64,000 nt of DNA from JAIBJP01 sp035601195 (GTDB lineage Bacteria > Actinomycetota > Thermoleophilia > Gaiellales > Gaiellaceae), in NCBI GenBank assembly GCA_035601195.1, contig DATNOU010000101.1, forward strand, positions 58,121 through 122,120, in the 5' to 3' direction. The stretch's first letter is position 1. The number at the start of each line of letters is the position of its first letter. Under the pieces are notes generated by a model. The model saw only the letters and a list, made by a program, of their open reading frames with translations. It made no database searches and had not been told where the DNA came from. The translations under genes and the position numbers were made by a program. Of the stretch, positions 56,694 to 64,000 are shown piece by piece.

Positions 56694-57803
56694 CTAGATG
56701 ACGAACTGCTCTTCGCGGGACTGCCCGCGAGCGAAACGGTCCGCGGAGAAGGCGGAGAGGTTCAGGGTGGGAATGATGCCGACGACCCGCTCCGCGAGGT
56801 ATTCGCCTACGGCCGGGCATTGCTGGAAGCCGTGCCCCGAGAAGCCCGCCGCATAGAGGAACCGGCCCGGATCGGCAGCCTCGCCGACCAGCGCGTTGTG
56901 ATCGGGGCTCATCTCGTAATAGCCCCACCAGGAGGACTGGATGGGCAGGTCGGTGAGGAGCGGCAGGCGCCGCGTCGCATGGGTCGCAACGCCCTCGATC
57001 GTCGGCTCGCGCCCGCCGAAGACCAGCCCGGGCCCCTCGCGGTGGAAGTAGAAGCCGCTGGAGAAGTCGATCGTGAGCGGCAGCTTCTCCGGGAGAGGGC
57101 CGGACTCGGGTGTGTAGTGCATCCAGCGCGGCTCCCCGGTCACGGGCAGGTCGACGCCGACGAGTGCGGCCACCTCCCGTGACCAGATCCCTGCCGTGCA
57201 GACGACCGTGTCAGTCTTGATGCGCCCCGCGGAAGTCTCCACGCCGAGGATCTTGTTCCCGAGGACGAGGATGCGCTTCACCTCGACCCCCTGCTGAATG
57301 CGGACTCCCTTCTCGGCCGCGGCGGCGGCATAGCCGCGAACGACCGCCTCGGGCGTCGCGTGCCCGTCCCGCGGGCAGTACGTGGCGCCGCGCAGGCCTT
57401 CCGTCTCGAGCTGAGGCACGAGCTCCAGCACCTCGTCCAGTGTCAGCTCCGTCGAAAGGACTCCAAGCGACCCCTGGAGAGCGACCGCCTGGCCGAACCG
57501 CCTCACGTCGTCGTCCGAGTCGAGCAGGAACAGGTAGCCGACCTCGCGGAAGTCGATGTCCACGCCGAAGCGCTCCTTGAAGTTCCGGAACTCGACGAGC
57601 GAGAGCAGCGCGATGCGGATGTTCAGCTCGTCCGTGAACTGCGCGCGGATGCCGCCGGCTGCCTTGCTGGTGGAGCCGCTGCCGAGGGTGTTTCGCTCGC
57701 ACAGCACGACGTCGGTCACGCCGAGCTCGGCGAGGTGATGGGCCGTGCTCGTGCCCATTGCACCTCCGCCGATGATGACGACCGAAGCCGACTCGCCGTT
57801 CAC
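56694..57803 (-). CDS. FAD-dependent oxidoreductase (DAO family)
   Basis: 369 residues: SVVIIGGGAMGTSTAHHLAE (dinucleotide-binding), GSGSTSKAAGGIRAQF, EVGYLFLLDSD, CTAGIWSREVAALVG and a C-terminal FLYAAGFSGHGFQQCPAVGE are typical of sarcosine/glycine-oxidase-like D-amino acid oxidase family flavoenzymes. It oxidises an amino acid or N-methyl amine; substrate unknown. Start ATG 57803. Confidence 0.9.
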   Translation of the reverse strand: MNGESASVVIIGGGAMGTSTAHHLAELGVTDVVLCERNTLGSGSTSKAAGGIRAQFTDELNIRIALLSLVEFRNFKERFGVDIDFREVGYLFLLDSDDDVRRFGQAVALQGSLGVLSTELTLDEVLELVPQLETEGLRGATYCPRDGHATPEAVVRGYAAAAAEKGVRIQQGVEVKRILVLGNKILGVETSAGRIKTDTVVCTAGIWSREVAALVGVDLPVTGEPRWMHYTPESGPLPEKLPLTIDFSSGFYFHREGPGLVFGGREPTIEGVATHATRRLPLLTDLPIQSSWWGYYEMSPDHNALVGEAADPGRFLYAAGFSGHGFQQCPAVGEYLAERVVGIIPTLNLSAFSADRFARGQSREEQFVI

Positions 57804-57865
57804 TGGGCTCCAGCTGGATTCTGAATCTGCGTCTGCTTCATTCGAATCTGGGAGGATTCTCGCCC

Positions 57866-59038
57866 ATGAGCGGGATGGCCCAGGAGGTATTCGACCTCAC
57901 GAACGAGCAACGTGAGATCCGCGAGGTCTGCCGCGACTTCGCAGCCCGCGAGATCCGCCCGATTGCGCTGGAGGTCGATGAGGCGGACACCGAGATGCCG
58001 TGGGAGGTTTGGTACAAGGCTGCGGGGCTCGGGCTCACGTCCTTCATGCTGCCGTCCGAATACGGCGGCGCCGGTCTCACGGACTGCCTCACCGGCTGCA
58101 TCGTCCAGGAGGAGCTCTGCTACGGCTGCTCCGGGATCGGCAACCTGATCACCTCCGGCGGCTTCTTCGCCGAGCCGATCCTCGTCCTCGGCTCCGAGGA
58201 GCAGAAGCGCCGCTGGATCGAGCCGCTTGTCGGGGATCGGCCTCCCCTCGGAGCGCTGGCGACGACGGAGCCGGCGTCGGGATCCGATGCCGCTTCGATT
58301 CAGACGGTGGCCGAGCGGAAGGGCGAGGGTTACGTCCTGCGGGGCCAGAAGACGTGGATCTCCAACGGCGGCCTCGCCGAGTACTACGTCGTCTTCGCGA
58401 CGATCGCGCCGGGGACGGGCGCGCGCGGAGTGACGGCGTTCGTCGTCGAGCGCGGCGACGGAGGGGTCACCTTCGGTCCGCCGATGAAGAAGATGGGCCA
58501 GCGCGCGATCCTAAACGCCGAGATGTTCCTCGAGGACGTCGAGGTTCCTGCGGACCGGAGGCTGGGCGAGGAAGGAGAGGGCTTCTCCGGCCTCATGCAG
58601 ACGTTCGACCGCTCCCGCATCACGCTGGGGGCCGCCGCGACGGGGCTCGCGCGCGCAGCGCTCGAGTATGCCGTCGAATACGCGAAGACCCGCGAGCAGT
58701 TCGGCAAGCTGATCGGCGAGCATCAGGCGGTCGCCTTCCGGCTTGCCGACATGGCGACGCGCGTCGACGCAGCGCGGTTGCTCGTCTGGCGGGCGGCGAG
58801 GCTTGTGGATGCCGGCCAGGAGGTGGCGAAGGAGGCCGCCATGGCCAAGGTGTTCGCTTCCGAGACCGCGATGTGGTGTACGTGGGCCGCCGTCCAGACG
58901 CTCGGTGGGTGGGGATACTCGCGCGAATATCCAGTCGAGAAGTGGATGCGGGACGCCAAGCTCGAGGAGATCGAGGAAGGGACGTCCGACATCCAGCGCC
59001 TCATCATCTCTCGTCGGCTCCTCCGACACCAATCTTGA
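57866..59038 (+). CDS. Acyl-CoA dehydrogenase
   Basis: 390 residues: LPSEYGGAGLTD, LATTEPASGSDAASIQT (family signature 1), GQKTWISNGG, TREQFGKLIGEHQAV and LGGWGYSREYPVEKWMRDAK then EEGTSDIQRL (signature 2). The catalytic Glu sits in KLEEIEEGTSD. FAD-dependent alpha,beta-dehydrogenation of an acyl-CoA. First of a plus-strand operon with an acyl-CoA ligase and SDR. Confidence 0.94.
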   Translation: MSGMAQEVFDLTNEQREIREVCRDFAAREIRPIALEVDEADTEMPWEVWYKAAGLGLTSFMLPSEYGGAGLTDCLTGCIVQEELCYGCSGIGNLITSGGFFAEPILVLGSEEQKRRWIEPLVGDRPPLGALATTEPASGSDAASIQTVAERKGEGYVLRGQKTWISNGGLAEYYVVFATIAPGTGARGVTAFVVERGDGGVTFGPPMKKMGQRAILNAEMFLEDVEVPADRRLGEEGEGFSGLMQTFDRSRITLGAAATGLARAALEYAVEYAKTREQFGKLIGEHQAVAFRLADMATRVDAARLLVWRAARLVDAGQEVAKEAAMAKVFASETAMWCTWAAVQTLGGWGYSREYPVEKWMRDAKLEEIEEGTSDIQRLIISRRLLRHQS

Positions 59039-61098
59039 CGCGCGATCTGAGACCACTCTTCGACCCCCGCTCGGTCGCGATCGTCGGCGCCTCGGCGACG
59101 CCTGGCAAGTGGGGGTACTGGCTCGCTCAGGGCGCTCTTCAGGCCGAAGAGAGGCGCGCCGTCTTCCTCGTGAACCGAAACGGCGGCGAAATCCTCGGTC
59201 GGACGGCGTATCGCTCGCTGGCTGAGCTGCCCGAGTCGCCCGAGCTGGTGGTAATCACCGTGCCCGCCGATGGCTTCGAGGAAGCCGTTGAGGGAGCGCT
59301 GGATTCGGGCGCCAAGGCGCTCGTGGTGATCAGCGCAGGACTGGGTGAAGGGGGAACCGAGGGCCGGGAGCGCGAGCGGGCAGCCGTGGAGCGGATCCGC
59401 AGCGCCGGCGCGCTCCTCGTCGGGCCGAATTGTCTCGGCCTGTTCGACGCCGAAACGAACCTTCACCTGAGCTCGAACTCTGTGCCGAGCGGGCCCATCG
59501 GCCTCATCTCTCAGAGTGGGAACCTGGCGCTCGAGGTCGGCATGCTCGCGGGAGACGCGGGGCTGGGCTTCTCTCGCTTCGTCTCGCTGGGGAACCAGGC
59601 CGACCTCGAGGCGGCCGAGTTGATCGACGATTTCCGGGAGCACGAGCCCACGCGGGTCATCGCCGTCTATTGCGAGGACTTCAGGGACGGGCGCGCGTTC
59701 GCCCGGGCCGCGCAGCGGGCGGTCGAGGCGGGAAAGCCCGTACTGCTGCTCGCTGGGGGAGGCACTCCGGCAAGCGCCCGTGCAGCGCGGTCGCACACGG
59801 GGGCGCTGGTGAGCGATCTCGTGGCCGTCGAGGCCGCTTGCGCGGCGGCCGGCATCGAGCGAGTTTCGACGCCGAAGGAGCTCGTGGATGTGGCGGTCGC
59901 AAGGCTCGGAGCGCCTCCGGCGCGTGGCCGTAGAGTCGGCATCGCAGCCGACGGAGGTGGCTCGACGGTGATCGCAGCCGACCTCGCAGCCGCGCACGGC
60001 CTCGACTTGCCGCGGGTTTCGCGGCAGACCTCGTCAGGGCTCCAGGCCATCCTTCCGTCTACCGCAGCGACCGAGAATCCGGTCGACCTCGCCGGTGGAG
60101 GCGAGTACGACGTCTTCAACTTCGCCCGCGTCGTCGAGCTATTGCTCCGCTCCGACGAGCTCGATTCGGTCTTCCTCACCGGGTACTTCGGCGGCTACAG
60201 CACGTACTCGGAAGAGCACGCGGCCCGCGAGGTCGAGGCGGCCGCCGCCATGGCCAAATACGCAGCGGACCGGGGCAAACCCTTCATCGTGCAGACGATG
60301 TACTGGCGTTCCGCCGCCGCGGAGGCGCTTCGAGACGGCGGGATGCCCGTCTACCGGGATCTCGAGGGAGCGCTCCGGGGTATCTCCGCCCTGGTCGGCG
60401 CAGGCTCCGCTCGCCCACGAGGGGTTCCGAACCTGCCTCAGCCCGCGCCGCCCGTCAAGGCTGCGGGGTACTGGGAGGCCCGCTGGCTCCTCGAGGCCGC
60501 GGGAGTCGAGTTCGTCGAGGCGCGCAGGGTCAAGCACGACCAAGAGGCCTTGGCGGCTGCGGACGAGCTCGGCTACCCGGTCGTGCTCAAGGCGCTCGGG
60601 CACGTGCACAAGTCGGACGCCGGCGGTGTCGCGGTAGGCCTGGCGGATGCGGTTGCTTTGCAGCGGTGGTTGTCGGAAATGGCAACATTGGCTTCAGAGT
60701 ACTCCGTGGAGCGGACGGCGCCGGTCGAGGACGGGATCGAGCTGATCGTGGGAAGCCGGCGCGATCCTCGCTTCGGGCCGGTTACGCTCGTCGGCATGGG
60801 CGGGCTGTACACCGAGGTTCTCCGCGACGTGGCCGTCGCGCTCGCGCCCATCGGCGAAGCCGACGCCGAGCGGCTGATCGGCTCGCTGCGCGGCGCGCCG
60901 CTGCTCCTGGGAGCACGCGGGCGCCCAGCGCTGGACGTCCCCGCTGCCGCTCGGGCCACGGCGGCGCTCTCGAGAGCGGCTGCAGAACACCCTGAGATCG
61001 ACGAGTTGGAGATCAATCCGCTGCTCGTCCTCCCCGAGGGAGCGCTCGGCCTCGACGCCCGGATCGTCCTGGGACGAGGGGACCGCGATGCTGCCTGA
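59035..61098 (+). CDS. ADP-forming acyl-CoA ligase (acetyl-CoA synthetase type, fused)
   Basis: 687 residues fusing the alpha (CoA-binding, SVAIVGASATPGKWG; LLVGPNCLGLFD; RSHTGALVSD with the phospho-His) and beta (ATP-grasp, AADELGYPVVLKALG, HVHKSDAGGVAVGL) parts of NDP-forming acetyl-CoA synthetase. It makes or uses an acyl-CoA with ATP synthesis. TTG at 59035 overlaps the dehydrogenase stop and is taken as start; the long upstream frame is a shadow. Confidence 0.92.
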   Translation: MTRDLRPLFDPRSVAIVGASATPGKWGYWLAQGALQAEERRAVFLVNRNGGEILGRTAYRSLAELPESPELVVITVPADGFEEAVEGALDSGAKALVVISAGLGEGGTEGRERERAAVERIRSAGALLVGPNCLGLFDAETNLHLSSNSVPSGPIGLISQSGNLALEVGMLAGDAGLGFSRFVSLGNQADLEAAELIDDFREHEPTRVIAVYCEDFRDGRAFARAAQRAVEAGKPVLLLAGGGTPASARAARSHTGALVSDLVAVEAACAAAGIERVSTPKELVDVAVARLGAPPARGRRVGIAADGGGSTVIAADLAAAHGLDLPRVSRQTSSGLQAILPSTAATENPVDLAGGGEYDVFNFARVVELLLRSDELDSVFLTGYFGGYSTYSEEHAAREVEAAAAMAKYAADRGKPFIVQTMYWRSAAAEALRDGGMPVYRDLEGALRGISALVGAGSARPRGVPNLPQPAPPVKAAGYWEARWLLEAAGVEFVEARRVKHDQEALAAADELGYPVVLKALGHVHKSDAGGVAVGLADAVALQRWLSEMATLASEYSVERTAPVEDGIELIVGSRRDPRFGPVTLVGMGGLYTEVLRDVAVALAPIGEADAERLIGSLRGAPLLLGARGRPALDVPAAARATAALSRAAAEHPEIDELEINPLLVLPEGALGLDARIVLGRGDRDAA

Positions 61099-61894
61099 GG
61101 GCACGTTCGACGGCAGGGTGGCGATTGTGACCGGGGGCGGAAGCGGTCTTGGGCGGGCGATGGCGCTCGAGCTCGCGCGGCTCGGCTCGGTTGTGGTCGT
61201 CGCGGGGCGGCGAGAGGAGCCGCTGGCGGAGACGGCGAGCCTCATCGAGGAGCGCGGAGGCCAGGCGCACCAAAAGCCCACCGACGTGCGCGAGCCCGAT
61301 GCCGTGGACGCGCTCGTCGCCGCCGCGGTCGAGCGCTTTGGCCGTGTCGACGTGCTCGTCAACAACGCCGCGGGCAACTTCGTCGTCAAGGCGGAAGAGC
61401 TCTCCCCCAACGGCTGGCGGGCGGTGGTCGCCATCGTCCTCGACGGCACGTTCCTCTGCTCCCGGGCGGCCGGACGGCGCATGATCGAGCAGGGCGAAGG
61501 CGGCGCGATCCTCAGCGTGATCGCGAGCTACGCGTGGACAGGCGGGCCCGGGACGATCCACTCTGCAGCCGCCAAGGCGGGGGTGCTCGCGCTGACGAGA
61601 ACGCTCGCCGTCGAATGGGCGGAGCACGGGATCCGGGTGAACTGCATTTGTCCCGGGCCCACCGACACGGAGGGCGCGGGGCAAGCGCTCTGGCCGACTC
61701 AGGAAGATCGCGCGCGCGTCGCCTCGACGGTGCCGCTGGGCCGGCTGGCGAGCCCGGAGGAAGTCGCCGTCTGGGCTGCCGCGCTGTGCTCCCCGTACGC
61801 CGGCTACATCACCGGCGAGAACCTGACGATTGACGGCGGGCACTGGCTCGAGCAGGAGTCCTATCTGCCCGCGCTCGACAAGAACCGGGACTAG
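61088..61894 (+). CDS. Short-chain dehydrogenase (2,4-dienoyl-CoA reductase-like)
   Basis: 268 residues: AIVTGGGSGLGRAMALELAR, VNNAAGNFVVKAEELS, SVIASYAWTGGPGTIHSAAAKAGV and NCICPGPTDTEGAG. The NNAAGNF motif and HSAAAKAG active site resemble peroxisomal-type 2,4-dienoyl-CoA reductases rather than Tyr-x-x-x-Lys SDRs, since YxxxK is not evident. Overlaps the ligase by 11 bases. Confidence 0.85.
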   Translation: MLPEGTFDGRVAIVTGGGSGLGRAMALELARLGSVVVVAGRREEPLAETASLIEERGGQAHQKPTDVREPDAVDALVAAAVERFGRVDVLVNNAAGNFVVKAEELSPNGWRAVVAIVLDGTFLCSRAAGRRMIEQGEGGAILSVIASYAWTGGPGTIHSAAAKAGVLALTRTLAVEWAEHGIRVNCICPGPTDTEGAGQALWPTQEDRARVASTVPLGRLASPEEVAVWAAALCSPYAGYITGENLTIDGGHWLEQESYLPALDKNRD

Positions 61895-61899
61895 CGGCC

Positions 61900-62373
61900 G
61901 TGACCTTCCGGTTCAAGGTGATGAGCCAGGAGGACGCCGAGACGATCGCGCTGTGGCACTACCCTGAGCCATTCTCGTTCTACGATTGGGCAGCGGATCA
62001 GGATGACCTCGCGGAGCTCCTCGACTCCGAGGCGCGCGGGGAGGCATACGCTGCCGTTGAGGACGAGGCGGGAGCTCTGGTCGGCTACTTCTCGTTCAAA
62101 CCGAGGCCCGCTGGGATCCTTGAGATCGGGCTCGGTCTCCACCCCGACAAGACTGGACGGGGTCACGGCGGAGCCTTTCTAGGCGCAGGGCTCGAGTACG
62201 CCCGCCGCCGCTTCGCGCCCGAGCAGTTCTCCCTCTCGGTGGCCACCTTCAACCGTCGAGCGATCACAGTGTACGAGCGGGCCGGTTTCGCGCCCGTTCG
62301 CGTGTACATGCACTCGACGAACGGGGGCGAGTGGGAGTTCGTCGAGATGCGGCGCTCGGCTAGCGGCGCCTAG
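61900..62373 (+). CDS. GNAT-family N-acetyltransferase
   Basis: 157 residues: YFSFKPRPAGILEIGLGLHPDKTGRGHGGAF includes the acetyl-CoA loop (GLHPDKTGRGHGG) and FNRRAITVYERAGF is the GNAT C-terminal motif. Acetylates an amine substrate, unknown. GTG start five bases after the SDR stop; its end overlaps the convergent Rieske gene by four bases. Confidence 0.88.
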   Translation: MTFRFKVMSQEDAETIALWHYPEPFSFYDWAADQDDLAELLDSEARGEAYAAVEDEAGALVGYFSFKPRPAGILEIGLGLHPDKTGRGHGGAFLGAGLEYARRRFAPEQFSLSVATFNRRAITVYERAGFAPVRVYMHSTNGGEWEFVEMRRSASGA

Positions 62374-63473
62374 GCCTCGGCGAGCGCTTCGAAGACGAGC
62401 CGCTGGAAGTGCTGGATGAGGTGCTCGCTGGAGAGGAGTAGGCGGCCCTGCGGCACCATCCCGGTGTCGAGGCCGCGCTGAACCGCTTCCACGAGCGCGC
62501 TGTCCTCGAGCCCGACCTGGTTGGCGAAGTCCATCATCTCCCGTGCCTGCTCGTCCGAGACCTCCTCGTAGAAGAAGTAGTCGGTCGCGCCGCTTGACCG
62601 GCCTGGGCCGTTCGGCCTCGTGGAGTCGACCGAAAGGTTGCCCGGCCCGGCCTCGACGTTGATCGTCGTGTTGGGCCACAGGAGGTGGTACTGGGCCTGC
62701 GCGACCTCGCCGCGCGGGTTGTATGGAGCCTTGCCGTCTCCGGCCAGGGCTGCGGGGCGCGGCGTTCCGAACTGGCTGGCCACGAGCCCGTCCGAGCTGA
62801 GGAGGTACGCGTCCGGATCCACGTCGATCACCTTGCTGAAGCCCGGGTGGGCAACCGGGCAGTGGTAGCACTCGAGGTAGTTCTCGACGGCGACCTTCCA
62901 GTCGGCCGCAATCTCCCACTCCCGCCGCTCGCGGAAGCGCAGGCGGCTCAAATCGACTCCGGCAGCCTCGACGTGCCCGGGCAAGGGCCCGAGAGCCTCG
63001 ACGAGCGTTGGGCCATCCAGGTCGGGGTTGACGAAGACGAGCGGCCCCCAGGTGTCCACCTGGACCGGCACGAGGGAAAAGGCGTCGGCGTCGAAGTCGG
63101 GCTCTCGCTCCGAGCGCGGCGCCGTTCGCAGCGCTCCGTCGAGCCCGTAGGTCCAAGCGTGGTAGGGGCACTGGAGCGTCTCGCGGTGCCCGGCTCCCGT
63201 CGCGACGATGTGCCCCCGGTGGCGGCAGACGTTCACGAACGCGTTGACGGTTCCGGAGCGGTCGCGTGTGACGACGACCGGAATCGTCCCTGCGACGGTG
63301 GTGAACCAGTCTCCTGGCTCCGCGACCTGGTCGAGCCGGCCGGCGTACTGCCACGTGCGCCGGAAAATTGCGTCCTGCTCCCGGCGGAGGACGGCCGCGT
63401 CCGAGTACCAGCTCGCGGGGAGCGTGGCGCCTCCGGCGAGGGCGTCGCGCAGTTCCTGGACGTCGTCGATCAC
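62370..63473 (-). CDS. Rieske non-haem iron oxygenase, alpha-subunit type
   Basis: 367 residues. The Rieske domain has CRHRGHIV and CPYHAWTYG; the catalytic domain has VENYLECYHCPVAHPGF supplying the iron His pair and a bridging acidic residue. The pattern resembles glycine betaine/carnitine monooxygenases and stachydrine demethylases. The GTG at 63473 overlaps the stop of the acyl-CoA dehydrogenase by three bases, showing the start. Confidence 0.93.
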   Translation of the reverse strand: MIDDVQELRDALAGGATLPASWYSDAAVLRREQDAIFRRTWQYAGRLDQVAEPGDWFTTVAGTIPVVVTRDRSGTVNAFVNVCRHRGHIVATGAGHRETLQCPYHAWTYGLDGALRTAPRSEREPDFDADAFSLVPVQVDTWGPLVFVNPDLDGPTLVEALGPLPGHVEAAGVDLSRLRFRERREWEIAADWKVAVENYLECYHCPVAHPGFSKVIDVDPDAYLLSSDGLVASQFGTPRPAALAGDGKAPYNPRGEVAQAQYHLLWPNTTINVEAGPGNLSVDSTRPNGPGRSSGATDYFFYEEVSDEQAREMMDFANQVGLEDSALVEAVQRGLDTGMVPQGRLLLSSEHLIQHFQRLVFEALAEA

Positions 63474-64000
63474 GGCGCTTCCCAGCCCGCGTAGGGCCCG
63501 ATCCCGCGTTTGAAGAGCCCTCCCGCGACGATCACGCGCTGAATCTCGCTGGTGCCCTCCCAGATGCGATCGACACGAAGCTCGCGGAAGTGGCGCTCGG
63601 CGGGGTTTTCCTGCATGTAGCCGCGCCCGCCCAGGATCTGGACCGCCCTGTCGGCGACTCGTCCCGCCATCTCGGATGCGTAGAGCTTCGCCATCGCCGC
63701 CTTCCCGTGGACGATCTTGGCGTCCGGGTTCACGTCGAACTCGTGCGCGGCGTGGTAGGTGATCAGTCGCGCCGCGAGAAGCTCGGTGAGCGAGTCCGCC
63801 AAGGGAAATTGTATTCCTTGATATTGGGAAATCGGCTGCTCGAAGGCGCGGCGTTCGAGCGCCCAAGCCCTGGCCAGGCCGATGAGGCGCTCGGCGGCGC
63901 CGCAGCAGCGGGCCGCGATCATCAGCCGCTCGACGGTGAACCACTTCCGGGCGCCCTCCCCGCCGCCGCCCACGATCCGGTTCGACTCGGGCACGCGGCA
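63470..64000 (-). CDS. Acyl-CoA dehydrogenase, C-terminal part
   Basis: The window's right edge cuts the 5' end; 176 codons remain. They hold the helical C-terminal domain: ERRAFEQPISQYQGIQFPLADSLT (in part), QILGGRGYMQENPAERHFRE and RIWEGTSEIQRVIVAGGLF (signature 2; catalytic Glu). It is upstream of, and coupled to, the Rieske oxygenase gene on the same strand. Confidence 0.92.
   Translation of the reverse strand, partial: CRVPESNRIVGGGGEGARKWFTVERLMIAARCCGAAERLIGLARAWALERRAFEQPISQYQGIQFPLADSLTELLAARLITYHAAHEFDVNPDAKIVHGKAAMAKLYASEMAGRVADRAVQILGGRGYMQENPAERHFRELRVDRIWEGTSEIQRVIVAGGLFKRGIGPYAGWEAP

Noticed and set aside
58000..59034. N-terminal extension of the acyl-CoA ligase frame
   Set aside because: It overlaps the acyl-CoA dehydrogenase in another frame and is Arg/Gly-rich; the ligase domain begins at the TTG at 59035.

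Overview
The window is high-GC bacterial DNA, densely packed with genes in long tail-to-head operons (mostly 1-4 bp stop/start overlaps and many GTG/TTG starts). Family content and base use suggest a soil-type Actinomycetota, most like Thermoleophilia (Gaiellales/Solirubrobacterales). That placement is an inference; there is no rRNA or marker gene here. Promoters often look leaderless: a TANNNT-type -10 hexamer sits 6-8 bases before the start codon of at least eight genes.

Layout. (1) 1-3.8 kb: a cbb3-like terminal oxidase pair (minus strand, running off the left edge), then a divergent OmpR/PhoB-type response regulator and its histidine kinase. A Pho-box-like 11-bp direct repeat precedes the regulator, and a second 11-bp phased array precedes the sugar operon. 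(2) 3.9-15.5 kb: a xylose-type ABC transporter, a CRTAC1-like protein with a vanadium-haloperoxidase-like lipoprotein, a GlcG-like protein, xylulokinase, an SDR, a Gfo/Idh/MocA dehydrogenase and a convergent TIM-barrel sugar isomerase. (3) 15.6-37.4 kb: one very long plus-strand catabolic operon. It holds a branched-chain-type ABC transporter (five genes), two Tm-1-like (UPF0261) proteins and a PEP-hydrolase-type TIM barrel, a cupin, two GlcD-type flavin oxidases, two sugar isomerase/epimerases, a creatininase-fold amidohydrolase, a DeoR regulator, two Gfo/Idh/MocA dehydrogenases, LutABC-like lactate oxidation proteins, a PfkB kinase and a class I aldolase. Together they look like uptake, isomerisation/oxidation, phosphorylation and aldol cleavage of an unidentified sugar or sugar acid, followed by oxidation of a 2-3 carbon hydroxyacid.

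(4) 37.5-46.5 kb: an accessory region. It holds a PadR regulator, two AbiGi-like proteins flanking a Fic protein (one AbiGi copy frameshifted), and an array of small units punctuated by a conserved G-rich repeat. The units include a GerMN lipoprotein, a lincosamide/aminoglycoside-type nucleotidyltransferase, zinc-ribbon and CxC mini-proteins and an excisionase-like HTH protein. The region abuts an intact tRNA-Arg(CCT) and several tRNA fragments, so it looks like a decayed integrative element; no integrase is visible. (5) 46.6-56.5 kb: housekeeping and transport genes: a cupin, an unusual Nramp-family transporter with two PRC-barrel-like proteins, an ABC-2 exporter, an M15 peptidase, a PhzF protein, and a TPP-riboswitch-controlled NCS1 permease with a downstream PfkB kinase. 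(6) 56.7-64 kb: an FAD oxidoreductase, two acyl-CoA dehydrogenases, an ADP-forming acyl-CoA ligase, an SDR, a GNAT and a Rieske oxygenase, suggesting catabolism of a carboxylate or amine through CoA thioesters.

All family assignments come from reading translated sequence and remembered family motifs; no database search was run.
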